From Conexibacter woesei Iso977N (GTDB lineage Bacteria; Actinomycetota; Thermoleophilia; Solirubrobacterales; Solirubrobacteraceae): a DNA stretch of 64,000 nucleotides. The notes beneath the pieces were generated by a model, which was not told the origin of the DNA, ran no database searches, and was given only the letters and a program-made list of their open reading frames with translations. Where the stretch lies: the NCBI RefSeq assembly GCF_000424625.1, contig NZ_AUKG01000002.1, forward strand, positions 620,001-684,000. The letters run 5' to 3'. Both the position numbers and the translations under genes were made by a program. How positions within the stretch are numbered: the first letter of the stretch is position 1; every line of letters begins with the position of its first letter. Shown here in pieces: positions 10,628 to 18,901 of this stretch.

Positions 10628-11130
10628 CAGCCGAGCGGCTTGCCGGAGCGGTCGCCCGGCCTGCGGTCGCGCAAGGTGATGGGCTTGCTCGACGAGACGG
10701 TGTTGCCGTCCTTGTCCTTGGCGGACATCTTGACCGTGTAGCGGCCGGGCGAGCCCTTGGCGGCGGGCGCGTCGCCGGTCGGGTAGAAGCGGCCGTCCTT
10801 CAGGGCGATCGAGAAGGTGTAGCACTTGGACGCCTTGCCGCCGACCGAGCCGATGGAGCCGCCGCCGTGGCCGCTGAGCGTGGCGCCGGCGCGGATCAGG
10901 CCGTCGAAGCGGCGCGGGAGCTGACCGTGCGTCTTGACGACGACGATGATCTCGCGCTTGTTCAGCGGCCTGAAGCTGTCGTAGTAGGCGTAGCCGCCCT
11001 CGACCTTGATGGAGGACTTGGTCGCGGGGACCGTCGGGGCGTGCGTGCTGCTGCCGGCGATCGCGGAGGCCGTGGGGACGGCAGCGGCGGCGGCGACGGC
11101 GAGCAGGGGGAGGAGAGCAATGCGGGTCAT
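10624..11130 (-). CDS. exported protein of unknown function
   Basis: The 168-residue product begins with a clear signal peptide (MTRIALLPLLAVAAAAAVPTASAIA). The mature part is beta-rich (SSIKVEGGYAYYDSFRP, REIIVVVKTHGQLPRRF, PGRYTVKMSAKDKDGNTVS) and looks like one immunoglobulin-like or copper-resistance-type sandwich. There is one Cys pair (KCYTF and the C-terminal LGC). I do not recognise the family. It follows the RDD gene by 65 bases on the same strand. Confidence 0.7.
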   Translation of the reverse strand: MTRIALLPLLAVAAAAAVPTASAIAGSSTHAPTVPATKSSIKVEGGYAYYDSFRPLNKREIIVVVKTHGQLPRRFDGLIRAGATLSGHGGGSIGSVGGKASKCYTFSIALKDGRFYPTGDAPAAKGSPGRYTVKMSAKDKDGNTVSSSKPITLRDRRPGDRSGKPLGC

Positions 11131-11172
11131 GCTCTCTACAACCCCGCCCGCGCGCCCACGTGACGCCCACCC

Positions 11173-11194
11173 AGGGTGAGCGTGTTCACACCCT
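11173..11194 (-). terminator. possible terminator of the RDD gene
   Basis: AGGGTG and CACCCT pair around a ten-base loop immediately after the RDD stop codon. The stem is short and has no T tract. Confidence 0.3.
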
Positions 11195-11195
11195 C

Positions 11196-11624
11196 TCAGA
11201 CGCGCACGACGAGGTCGTTGCAGATCTTGTCGTGCCAGCACTGGTTCCTGTCGTCCCACAGCATCCAGAAGTATCCGAGGAAGATCGGGATCGCCGAGAG
11301 GATGCGCGCGAAGTAGCGCAGGAACGCGCGGCCGTAGCCGATCGGCGCGCCGCCGGCCTCGTCGAGGACCTTGATGTTGGCCGCCTGCTTGCCGAGCGTC
11401 TGGCCGGTCGACCCCTCGAAGTACGTGAAGTAGGCGATGCCGAGCACGATGCTCAGGCCCTCCCCGGCGCCGTGCAGAACGACTCGGAGGATCGTCCCGA
11501 CGATGCCCAGGAGGATCCCGTCGAGCAGGGATGCGCCGAAGCGGATCCAGAAGCCGGCGAGCTCGTTGGACGGAGGTGTGGTGGAGCCCGGCGACTCGGG
11601 CGCCAGGAAGGAGGGGTCGCTCAT
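11196..11624 (-). CDS. RDD-family membrane protein
   Basis: The 142-residue protein has the RDD signature near the start of its first helix (FWIRFGASLLDGILLGIVGTIL). It also has the typical loop YFTYFEGSTGQTLGKQAANIKVLDEAGGAPIGYGRAFLRYF, cut here only by description, and a closing WMLWDDRNQCWHDKICNDLVV. The N-terminal 20 residues are Pro/Ser-rich and disordered. RDD proteins are often small transporters or stress-linked membrane proteins, and no specific role can be assigned. A TAGGTT box lies ten bases upstream of the ATG. Confidence 0.88.
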   Translation of the reverse strand: MSDPSFLAPESPGSTTPPSNELAGFWIRFGASLLDGILLGIVGTILRVVLHGAGEGLSIVLGIAYFTYFEGSTGQTLGKQAANIKVLDEAGGAPIGYGRAFLRYFARILSAIPIFLGYFWMLWDDRNQCWHDKICNDLVVRV

Positions 11625-11661
11625 GGTGAGCGAGAACCTACCTGTAAGGGTGGCGTTGCAA

Positions 11662-13056
11662 TCAGCCGGTGATGCGGAAGCCGCTCGCGCGCAGGGCGGG
11701 CGTCACGGTGCCGAGGGCGAAGCGGCGGCCGTAGTACTCGGCCTCGGAGGTCAGGCGAGAGGATGAGGTCAGCGCCTCGGTCGCCTCGAGGATGCGGAGG
11801 ATCGAGTCGGTCAGGCGGACGTCGCGCAGCGGGCGGGTGATCCGGCCGTCCTCGATCAGGAACGTGCCGTCGCGGGTCGTGCCGGTCACGAGCGTCTGCT
11901 TGGGGTGGACGACGTTGAGGTACCAGAGGCGCGTCACGTAGATGCCGCGCTCGATCGGCTGGGCGAGCTCCGCGACATCTTGGGCACCGCCGCCGACGAG
12001 GACCAGGTTGGTGGCGTGGGGGCCGGAGGCCGCGCCGCCGGGCGCGATCGCGTGGCCGGTGGAGACCGCGCCGTCGCCGGCGACCGCGGCGCTGCGCGTG
12101 TCGTGGACGACGCGGTGCGCCACGCCGTCCTGGATCAGCGGGATCGGCGCCTTCGGGACGCCCTCGAAGTCGAACGCGCGCGGCCACGTCCTGGCGAAGC
12201 GCGGCGCGTCGCTGAGGTTGATCGCCGACGCGGCGACGCGCGTGCCGAGGCGGCCGTCGAGCGCGCCGCGGCCCTCGGCGTGCGCGAGCCCGTTGAACGC
12301 GAGGCCCGCGAGCATCTCCAGCAGGCCGCCGACCGCCTCGGCGTCGAGGACGACCGGGTACTCGCCGGGCTCGAGGCGCGCGGGCTCGGTGCCGGCGCTG
12401 TCCGCCGGGACCTTCGCGGCGGCGGCGCGGGCGATCGCGGCGCCGTCGATCGCGCCCGCGCCGACCGCGGCCTGCGAGAACTGGCCGGTGCGCGCGTCGC
12501 TCGCGCGGCGCAGCATGACCTTCATGTAGGCGTCGGTCACGCGGTCGACCGCGTGGATGCCGGTCGACGAGGCGATCGCCGTCTCGACGGCGCCCACGGT
12601 GTAGGCGCCGAAGGCCTCCAGGTCGTGCTCGGCCGCGACGCCGAACGCGGCGGCCAGCGCCGCGCCGCCCGGCGCGGGGTCGATCCGGGCGGTGTCCAAG
12701 TCATAGCCATCGTGTTGCTTGTAGCCCGCCTCCGGCGGTGCCGGGAGGCCGGGGTGGTCGCCCGGCCCGCCCGCGGCGCGCGCCGCGGCCTCGGCGGCGT
12801 CCATCGCGCGCCGGGCGGTGGCGCGCAGCGCGTCGTCGGTCGTGACGTTGGTCGTCGCGCCGCCGACGTGGCCGTCGCGGACCGCGAGCAGGTGGACGCT
12901 CGTGTCGTCCAGCTCGGTCGCCTGGGTCGGCGCGCTGCGCGCGTAGCGCAGCAGCAGCGAGCGCTCGCGCTCGACGGTCGCCTGGCCCTCGCCGTCGAGG
13001 AACGACAGCGCGTGCGCGGCGAGGTCGCCGCACGCGGACGGCTCCGCGCCGCTCAC
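11662..13056 (-). CDS. tldE: TldE/PmbA-type subunit of the TldD-TldE protease
   Basis: TldD and TldE form a heterodimeric metalloprotease that trims peptides. TldE is the non-metal subunit. The 464-residue protein shows LRATARRAMDAAEAAARAAGG in the N-terminal domain. The C-terminal domain has GLAFNGLAHAEGRGALDGRLG, the APIPLIQDGVAHRVVHDTRSA block and the conserved NLVLVGGGAQDVAEL. No HExxxH is present, as expected for TldE. It starts with a GTG that overlaps the tldD stop (GTGA), so the two are coupled. In other bacteria the pair matures ribosomal peptides such as microcins. No precursor peptide is evident here. Confidence 0.9.
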   Translation of the reverse strand: MSGAEPSACGDLAAHALSFLDGEGQATVERERSLLLRYARSAPTQATELDDTSVHLLAVRDGHVGGATTNVTTDDALRATARRAMDAAEAAARAAGGPGDHPGLPAPPEAGYKQHDGYDLDTARIDPAPGGAALAAAFGVAAEHDLEAFGAYTVGAVETAIASSTGIHAVDRVTDAYMKVMLRRASDARTGQFSQAAVGAGAIDGAAIARAAAAKVPADSAGTEPARLEPGEYPVVLDAEAVGGLLEMLAGLAFNGLAHAEGRGALDGRLGTRVAASAINLSDAPRFARTWPRAFDFEGVPKAPIPLIQDGVAHRVVHDTRSAAVAGDGAVSTGHAIAPGGAASGPHATNLVLVGGGAQDVAELAQPIERGIYVTRLWYLNVVHPKQTLVTGTTRDGTFLIEDGRITRPLRDVRLTDSILRILEATEALTSSSRLTSEAEYYGRRFALGTVTPALRASGFRITG

Positions 13057-14498
13057 GACGCCACTCCGACCCGGACGTCGCGGAACCGCGCGGGCGCCGT
13101 CCCGTGCGAGACGTGCATCACCTGGCCCGGCTCGCCCTTGCCGCAGTTCGTCAGCCCCCACAGGCGCCACTCGTCCGCCCCGCAGACCGCGTCCAAGGAC
13201 CCCCAGAACTCCGGCGTGATCCCCATGTACAACGGGTTCCGGTACAACTTGCCCAGCTCGCCGCCGCGGATCTCGCGCGCGACTTCGGTCGCGAACTGGA
13301 ACTGCCAGCGGCGGTCGTCGATCGACCAGGAGCGGTTGGACTCCAGGTACAGCGCGCCGTCCTCGGTGTCGGCGATCAGGTCGCCCAGCGATCCCGCCGA
13401 GCCCGGCTCGACCGACACGTTGGTCATCCGCACGATCGGCTGGCGCGCGAAGCCCTCGGCGCGGGCGCAGCCGCCGGACGCGCCGAGCCCGATCGCGGCG
13501 GCCGACTGGCGGTCGCTGAGCGTGGCCTGCAGCTCGCCGCCGACGATCAGCGGCGTCCGGGCGCCGGGCACGCCCTCGTCGTCCCAGCCGAACGTCCCGA
13601 GCGCGCCGGGGATCGTCGCGTCGGCGGTGACGTTCAGCGCGTCGGAGCCGTAGCGCAGGCCGCCGGTGATGTCGTCGACCTTGACCCACGACGTGCCCGC
13701 GTAGGACGCCTCGCCCAGCAGCATGCGGTCGAGCTCCAGCGCGTGGCCGATCGACTCGTGCAGCTGGAGCGCGAGCTGCTCGGCGTGCAGGACGATCGTG
13801 CGCCGCCCTTCCGGGACCTCGGGCGCGGTCAGCAGCTCGATCGCCTCGCCGGCGACGCGCGGCGCGTTGCCGACCAGGTCGAGGCCGACGACCTGCTCCC
13901 AGCCCGCGGCCGCCACGGTCCCGCCGTGCGAGCACGGGTAGGTCCGGGTCTGCAGCTCGCCGTCGCCGACGGCGGTCGCGGCGATCCCGGCGCCGCACTC
14001 GGTCAGCTCCTGCGTCACGGCGGTGCCGTCGCTCGTCACCAGCGCCTTGCGCGTGCGCATCAGCGACGCCTCGGCGTCGGCGCGCACGATCCGGGCGTCG
14101 CCGCGCATCGCGGCGACCGCGGCGAAGAGCAGCGCCAGGCGCTCCTCCAGGGGCAACATGAAGGGGTCGATCGCGCACGGCGAGGCCCAGTGGCCGGTGG
14201 CGGGGACGACTGGCGCCAGCGGCCGCGCGCCCGCCGCGGGCTGCGCGGCGGCGACGGCCAGCGCGCGCTTCAGCGCCGCCTCGGCGCCCGCGGGCGTGAC
14301 GTCCCGCGTCGCCGCGAAGCCCCACGCGCCGCCGACGAGCACGCGGACGCCGATGCCCTCCGACTCGGTCGCGTCGACGGCGTCGACGAGGTCGTCGTGC
14401 ACGGCCAGGTGCTCCTCGACCGCGTGGACGTGCCGCGCCTCCGCGTAGGCGCAGTGGCCGGCGGCGCGGTCGACGGTCTCCCGGAGCAGGTCGAGCAC
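13053..14498 (-). CDS. tldD: TldD metalloprotease subunit
   Basis: The 481-residue protein carries the zinc-binding HESIGHALELD (HExxxH) at about residue 245, the defining motif of TldD. The flanking conserved blocks are GLDLVGNAPRVAGEA, GELQATLSDRQSA and GGELGKLYRNPLYMGITPEFW. The GTG at 14498 gives the expected N-terminus (VLDLLRETVDRA). A GTG nine bases further upstream is an alternative and would sit directly after the stop of the dehydrogenase gene. With tldE immediately downstream in a GTGA overlap, the complete heterodimer is encoded. Confidence 0.93.
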   Translation of the reverse strand: MLDLLRETVDRAAGHCAYAEARHVHAVEEHLAVHDDLVDAVDATESEGIGVRVLVGGAWGFAATRDVTPAGAEAALKRALAVAAAQPAAGARPLAPVVPATGHWASPCAIDPFMLPLEERLALLFAAVAAMRGDARIVRADAEASLMRTRKALVTSDGTAVTQELTECGAGIAATAVGDGELQTRTYPCSHGGTVAAAGWEQVVGLDLVGNAPRVAGEAIELLTAPEVPEGRRTIVLHAEQLALQLHESIGHALELDRMLLGEASYAGTSWVKVDDITGGLRYGSDALNVTADATIPGALGTFGWDDEGVPGARTPLIVGGELQATLSDRQSAAAIGLGASGGCARAEGFARQPIVRMTNVSVEPGSAGSLGDLIADTEDGALYLESNRSWSIDDRRWQFQFATEVAREIRGGELGKLYRNPLYMGITPEFWGSLDAVCGADEWRLWGLTNCGKGEPGQVMHVSHGTAPARFRDVRVGVAS

Positions 14499-14508
14499 GC
14501 CTCGCACC

Positions 14509-15495
14509 CTAGAACGCTTCGGCGTACAGGGCGCGCAGTTCGTCGCGATCGGCGGCGGGAGGGGTGAAGGCCAGCTCGGCACGCTTCGCCGCGGCGTCGG
14601 CGCAGGCGTCGAGGGCGGCCTCGTCGACGCCGAGGCGGCGGATGCTGTCGGCGCCCGCGCGGCGGGCCAGGCGCTCGGCGAGCGTCCGGAGCGTCCCGTC
14701 GGGGTCGACGTGGCCGGGCGCGCGGCGCTCGAGCGCGGAGATCGCGGCGGGCAGGACGGCGGCGTTGGCCTGGCCGTGGCCGGCGCCGCCGATCCGGACG
14801 AGCGTCTGGGAGAGGACGTGGCTGAGGCCGTAGTGTGCCGAGCCGATCGCGTAGCCCGACAGCAGCGCGGCGTGGGCGAGCTGGGTGCGGCCGTTGTAGG
14901 ACGGGTCCTCGCCCTCGACGAGCCAGGCGGCGTCGATCAGCCGCGCGGCCTCGCGCGCGGCGAGCGTCGGGACCGTCGAGGCCCTGGTCGTGACCGGCGC
15001 CTCGACCGCGTGCGCGAGCGCGTTGGCCGACGACGCCGCCAGCTCGCCCGGGGGCTGCGACGCGCTCAGGTCGGGGTCGTTGATGACCAGCGCGGGGCGG
15101 ACCGCGCGGGCGGTCGCCTCGTGGCCCGCGGGCTTGCGGTGGACGGCCGTCATCTCGGCGGCGCTGAGCGTCGTCGGGATCGCCGCGGCGCGCGCGTTCG
15201 GGCGGCAGCCCGCGACGGCCTTGGCGACGTCGATGACGCGCCCGCCGCCGAGCGCGGCGATCAGCCCGTCGTAATCCGCCAGCTCCTCGTGGACCTCGGC
15301 GGCAAGTTCATCAACAAGTCCGGGCGCGACGTGGATCACGCGCGCCGCGCCCTCCACGACCTGCGCCGGGACCGCGGCCGCCGCGCGCTCGGTCGTCAGC
15401 AACACGTAGGTGTCGCCCAGCAGCTCCGGCGCGTCCGCGATCACCCCACGGCCGAACCGGATCAGCCGCTCGCCGTCCTGCCACGTGAAGTCCAT
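14509..15495 (-). CDS. iron-containing alcohol dehydrogenase-like (maleylacetate reductase-like) enzyme
   Basis: The 328-residue protein has the group III metal-dependent dehydrogenase fold. It shows the NAD-binding ALGGGRVIDVAKA near residue 88 and a helical metal domain with NALAHAVEAP and HYGLSHVLSQTLVRIGGAGHGQANAAVLP. The spacing best fits maleylacetate reductases. One usual metal-ligand His is not obvious, so metal use is uncertain. The ATG at 15495 is seven bases after a TATCGT box, consistent with a leaderless message. Its stop is two bases from the alternative tldD GTG, so tldD and tldE are likely read through from this promoter. Confidence 0.82.
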   Translation of the reverse strand: MDFTWQDGERLIRFGRGVIADAPELLGDTYVLLTTERAAAAVPAQVVEGAARVIHVAPGLVDELAAEVHEELADYDGLIAALGGGRVIDVAKAVAGCRPNARAAAIPTTLSAAEMTAVHRKPAGHEATARAVRPALVINDPDLSASQPPGELAASSANALAHAVEAPVTTRASTVPTLAAREAARLIDAAWLVEGEDPSYNGRTQLAHAALLSGYAIGSAHYGLSHVLSQTLVRIGGAGHGQANAAVLPAAISALERRAPGHVDPDGTLRTLAERLARRAGADSIRRLGVDEAALDACADAAAKRAELAFTPPAADRDELRALYAEAF

Positions 15496-15502
15496 GCGCC
15501 CG

Positions 15503-15508
15503 ACGATA
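15503..15508 (-). promoter_or_regulatory. -10 box for the dehydrogenase-tldD-tldE transcript
   Basis: TATCGT on the minus strand ends seven bases before the ATG at 15495. Confidence 0.5.
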
Positions 15509-15539
15509 TCCGGCGGGAGTGACATCGACGGGCGCAGGG

Positions 15540-15545
15540 TATCCG
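15540..15545 (+). promoter_or_regulatory. -10 box for the exported propeller-like gene
   Basis: TATCCG ends six bases before the GTG at 15552 and supports that start. It lies back to back with the dehydrogenase promoter. Confidence 0.45.
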
Positions 15546-15551
15546 GGAACC

Positions 15552-17906
15552 GTGCAAAAGCTCTCATCGGTCATGGCGCTTCTCCTGGTCGGCGCGGGCG
15601 CCACGGCACCGGGCGCCGCCGCCTCGGCGCCGGTGACGGTCCCGGGCTGGACGCAGGAGCCGGGCTCGGTCGCCGTGGACGGCGCGGGCCGCGGGCTGGT
15701 CGCCTTCGGCCACGGCGAGCACGCGTGGGCGGTGTCGGTCGCGCCGGACGGGACGCTCTCCGGCCTCGGGAGGATCGCCGCGCCGCGCACGGAGGGCGGA
15801 CCCGCGTACGTGACCGCCGCGCTCAGCGACCGCGGCGACGCGGTCGTCGAGTACTCATCCTCCGGTGGCTCGGCGCCCGGACCGGACGGCTACGGCTTCG
15901 TCTTCCGCCCGTGGATCTCGCGCTTCGCGTGGGGCACCGCGCCGAGCGGCGCCCAGCGCGCCGCGGCGATCAGGCCGCTGCGCGTCGACCAGGCGTTCCC
16001 GGTCGTCCGGCCGGACGGCAGCGTGCTGCTCTCCTACACCGCGAACGACATCCCCTCCGGCAGGAACACGACGTCGCTGGCGCTCGCGCGGCCGGACGCC
16101 CGCGTGACGTACGGGCCTGCCGTCAAGGCGCTGCGTCACGCCGGCGCGCGCTCGCTGACCGCGCTGCCCGACGGCCGCGCGGTCGGCGCCTGGGCAACCA
16201 AGAGCATGTTGTTGGTCGGGACGTTCGCGGCCGGCGCGAGCACGCCGAGGGTCGAGCGCTTCAGGGCCGACGGCAGGACGCTCGGCACCGGGCCGGTCGG
16301 CGTGGACGACAAGGGCGACGAGGTCGTCGCGTGGCAGGTGCTGCCGCCCGGCGCCGACAGGGGCCCGGATCCCATTCGCGTCGCCGCCCGGCCCGCGGGT
16401 GCCAAGCGCTTCGGCGCGCCGCACGCGGTCGGCATCCGCGCCGACGTGCTGCTCGACGCGGTCGTCGGGCCGAACGGCGACGCCGCGTTCCTGATGTTCC
16501 ACGGCAACACCGCCTACGTCGTCCGGCGCACCCGCGACGGCGCGCTGCTGCCGCGGCTGGCGATCCCCGGCGCCGAGCAGAGTGGGTACAGCGACGGCAG
16601 CGAGGAGAGCTCGGCGCGCCACACGCTCGCGGTCACGGCGAGCGGCGCGGTGCTGATCGCCACGGGCGACCAGGCCGGCGGCAGGCTGCTGCAGATCGCG
16701 CCGGACGGGACGCAGTCGGTCGTCGCGGAGTCGCCCGGCTGCGACGCCGACGGCGTCGTCGTCAACCGCGCCGGCGCCGGCCTGATGACGCTGCGCTGCG
16801 CGAAGACGCGCGCCGTGCAGACGTTCACGGTCCCGCAGGCCGCCGCCGCGCGAGCGCACGCCGCCGCAGCCGCGAGGCCGGGCGGCCGCGTGATCGCCTC
16901 CGGCCGCGGCGTCGCGAGGCTCAGCGCCTACGGCGGCGCGCTCGTCTTCTCCAAGCGCGACTCGGCGACCAAGCGCTGGTCCTTGATGCTCTGGCGCGCA
17001 GGGCATGTTCATCGACTTGCCGTCCCGACGCGAGCGATCCCGTTCGATGCCGATGCCGGCCCGGGCGCGGATGGCAGACCGGTTGCCGTCTTCTCATCCT
17101 GCACCAAGGACCCCAACTACTCCGGCGACTGGCTGAAGGCCGCGGGCTGCCACGTCGAACGGATCGCGCTGACGGGCGGGAACGCCAGGCCGGTCGCGGT
17201 TCCCGGCACGGGCGGCCCGGGCGTCTCGGACACGACGCCGTCGATCTGGCGCGGCACGGTCGCCTTCGCACGCCACCAGGACGGCGGGACGAGGTCGCAG
17301 GTGTACACCTTGCCGACCGGCGCGGCGCCCGTCGCTCGGCCGATGCCGAAGGTCCGGTGCGCGAGCGACTGCGACGACGTCCGGATCCTCACGACGGTCC
17401 AGGACCTCGACCTCGGACCCAAGACGGTGGTGTTGACCTCGCAGCAGGACGGCGGCGACACGTTCGGCGTCGGGCTGCAGACGACGCTGCAGGTCGATCC
17501 GCTCGACGGCGCCAGGCCGAGCGCGCTGGTTGAGGGCTTCGACGACGGCGCGTGTGGCTACGTCTACCCCCACGACGTCACCGCGACGACCGCGCTCGAC
17601 GGCGCGTTCTGGGTCGCCGAGGGCTCGACCTGCGACACGCCCGACGCGGACTTCGGCGCGTACGGCCCGGGCAGGCGCCGGCGCGTCTCACACCCGCAGG
17701 GTGGTGTGCTCGTCAGCGCCACGCGCGCGGGGAGGACGACCTACTGGCTGCGCGCCGACCGCCGGATCCTCGCCGACGGCGACGGCATCGACGCCGAGGC
17801 GTGCGTCGCGGCCAGGGCGCGCTGCGCGATCGTCGCGGATCCCGCGCTGCCGTGGAGGAACGTGCCCAAGGGCCAGGCGATCGGCCCCTACCCCGAGGAC
17901 GAGTAG
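15552..17906 (+). CDS. large exported protein, probable beta-propeller-like repeats, function unknown
   Basis: The 784-residue product starts with a Sec signal (about residues 1-28, ending GAAASAP). Many degenerate strand-turn units of the form G-x-G-R-x-(V/L)-x-A-(F/W) follow, such as VAVDGAGRGLVAFGHGEHAW, VGVDDKGDEVVAWQ and VVVNRAGAGLMTLRC. This pattern fits a propeller or similar all-beta repeat domain. Cysteines occur in pairs in the C-terminal half (FSSCTKDPN, KVRCASDCDD, EACVAARARCAIV), consistent with disulfides outside the cell. I do not recognise a family. The GTG is chosen from the upstream TATCCG box, and an ATG lies 21 bases further in. Confidence 0.75.
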   Translation: MQKLSSVMALLLVGAGATAPGAAASAPVTVPGWTQEPGSVAVDGAGRGLVAFGHGEHAWAVSVAPDGTLSGLGRIAAPRTEGGPAYVTAALSDRGDAVVEYSSSGGSAPGPDGYGFVFRPWISRFAWGTAPSGAQRAAAIRPLRVDQAFPVVRPDGSVLLSYTANDIPSGRNTTSLALARPDARVTYGPAVKALRHAGARSLTALPDGRAVGAWATKSMLLVGTFAAGASTPRVERFRADGRTLGTGPVGVDDKGDEVVAWQVLPPGADRGPDPIRVAARPAGAKRFGAPHAVGIRADVLLDAVVGPNGDAAFLMFHGNTAYVVRRTRDGALLPRLAIPGAEQSGYSDGSEESSARHTLAVTASGAVLIATGDQAGGRLLQIAPDGTQSVVAESPGCDADGVVVNRAGAGLMTLRCAKTRAVQTFTVPQAAAARAHAAAAARPGGRVIASGRGVARLSAYGGALVFSKRDSATKRWSLMLWRAGHVHRLAVPTRAIPFDADAGPGADGRPVAVFSSCTKDPNYSGDWLKAAGCHVERIALTGGNARPVAVPGTGGPGVSDTTPSIWRGTVAFARHQDGGTRSQVYTLPTGAAPVARPMPKVRCASDCDDVRILTTVQDLDLGPKTVVLTSQQDGGDTFGVGLQTTLQVDPLDGARPSALVEGFDDGACGYVYPHDVTATTALDGAFWVAEGSTCDTPDADFGAYGPGRRRRVSHPQGGVLVSATRAGRTTYWLRADRRILADGDGIDAEACVAARARCAIVADPALPWRNVPKGQAIGPYPEDE

Positions 17907-17949
17907 CACCTGCGCGCCAGGTTCCCTGGACGTTCGTAAAGGTGCGTAT

Positions 17950-17968
17950 GCCCTTGCGTGCCAAGGGC
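17950..17968 (+). terminator. hairpin after the exported propeller-like gene
   Basis: GCCCTTG and CAAGGGC form a perfect seven-pair stem around a five-base loop 43 bases after the stop codon. No T tract follows. Confidence 0.5.
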
Positions 17969-17980
17969 TCCTGACGCAGA

Positions 17981-17986
17981 TAGGGT
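17981..17986 (+). promoter_or_regulatory. -10 box for a leaderless transcript
   Basis: TAGGGT ends seven bases before the ATG at 17994, the same geometry as at 9820. Confidence 0.55.
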
Positions 17987-17993
17987 CGCGCGC

Positions 17994-18437
17994 ATGCTCG
18001 CCCGCCGTCGCCGTTCCATCGCTCTCGCCGTCGCCGTCTCTGCCGCGCTCACCCCGGTTGCGCTCGCCCATGCCGCGAGGGTCCCGACGATCGACGTGTG
18101 GTCGGGCAAGACCCACAGGAAGGCCGACGGGATGTTCCTGTCCAACGTGCGCGGGACCATCGCCGTGTCGGTCCAGATCACCGTCAACTGCCTGGCGACC
18201 GACGGCACCAAGACGCCGACCTCGTTCAGCGCCAACGGCCGGCTATTGGGCGGCAGGGTCACGATCATCAACCAGAAGGCCGGGCCGAACGCGACGCTGA
18301 CGATCAGCGCCAGGTTGCCCAGGACGAGGGCCGCGACCGGCACCGTCAGGTGGAACCAGGCCGCGACCAACACGCTGAAGGCGTGCGCGGGCGGCGACAC
18401 CTTCAAGTTGAAGCACGCGATCTCACACGGCGGCTGA
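17994..18437 (+). CDS. small exported protein of unknown function
   Basis: The 147-residue product has a signal peptide with a twin basic start (MLARRRRSIALAVAVSAALTPVALAHAA). The mature domain is beta-rich, with DVWSGKTHRKADGMFLSN, ITVNCLATDGTKTPTSFSA and NATLTISARLPR. Two Cys (VNCLAT and KACAGG) probably form a disulfide. It resembles the 168-residue exported protein at 10624-11130 in size and style, but I cannot claim homology. It is convergent with the thioesterase gene with eight bases between stops. Confidence 0.72.
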   Translation: MLARRRRSIALAVAVSAALTPVALAHAARVPTIDVWSGKTHRKADGMFLSNVRGTIAVSVQITVNCLATDGTKTPTSFSANGRLLGGRVTIINQKAGPNATLTISARLPRTRAATGTVRWNQAATNTLKACAGGDTFKLKHAISHGG

Positions 18438-18445
18438 CGCCGCGG

Positions 18446-18901
18446 CTAGCGCGGCTGGAGGATCAGGCAGGTCGAGGTCGCGTGGGCGACCTTCCGGCCC
18501 GTGCCCTCCTCCACGATCGTCGCCTCCGCCAGGACCGCGGTCGCGCCGCGGTTGAGCACCCTGCCCTCGGCGACCAGGCGCGCGCCGCCGGCGAACGACG
18601 GGCGCAGGAAGTTCACCTTCAGCTCCAAGGTGGTGTACATGACGCCGGCCGGCAGCGTCGTGTGCACCGCGCAGCCCATCGCGGAGTCCAGCAGCGTCGT
18701 CATGATGCCGCCGTGCACGGTCCCGAGCGGGTTGGTGTGCTCGGTATGCGGGTCCATCGAGAACACCGCCTCGCCCTCGTCGGCGCGGTCGAGCGAGAAC
18801 CCCAACAACTCCGCGACCGGCGGCGGCGTGCCCGCGCCGCTGATGATCGCGCGCATCTGCTCCAGGCCGGTCAGGGCCAGGTCGACGGTCGCGTCGCTCA
18901 C
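18446..18901 (-). CDS. PaaI-type hotdog-fold thioesterase
   Basis: The 151-residue protein has the hotdog signature HTNPLGTVHGGIMTTLLDSAMGCAV, with the HGG turn and the acidic residue of the active-site helix. The strands LELKVNFLRPSFAGG and EATIVEEGTGRKVAHATSTCLIL follow. It probably hydrolyses aromatic or medium-chain acyl-CoA. It begins with GTG overlapping the stop of the upstream MFS transporter (GTGA). The two are translationally coupled, an unusual pairing that may reflect export and detoxification of the same class of compound. Confidence 0.88.
   Translation of the reverse strand: MSDATVDLALTGLEQMRAIISGAGTPPPVAELLGFSLDRADEGEAVFSMDPHTEHTNPLGTVHGGIMTTLLDSAMGCAVHTTLPAGVMYTTLELKVNFLRPSFAGGARLVAEGRVLNRGATAVLAEATIVEEGTGRKVAHATSTCLILQPR

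Noticed and set aside
7556-11170. A 1204-codon open frame on the minus strand across the subtilisin and SDR genes
   Set aside because: The translation is low-complexity Arg/Ala/Gly/Asp with no domain, and two well-supported genes occupy the other strand. It is an antisense shadow of high-GC codon bias.
11662-14501. TldD/TldE as part of a ribosomal peptide (microcin-type) cluster
   Set aside because: No precursor peptide, cyclase or dedicated exporter is adjacent. The pair is common as a housekeeping protease.
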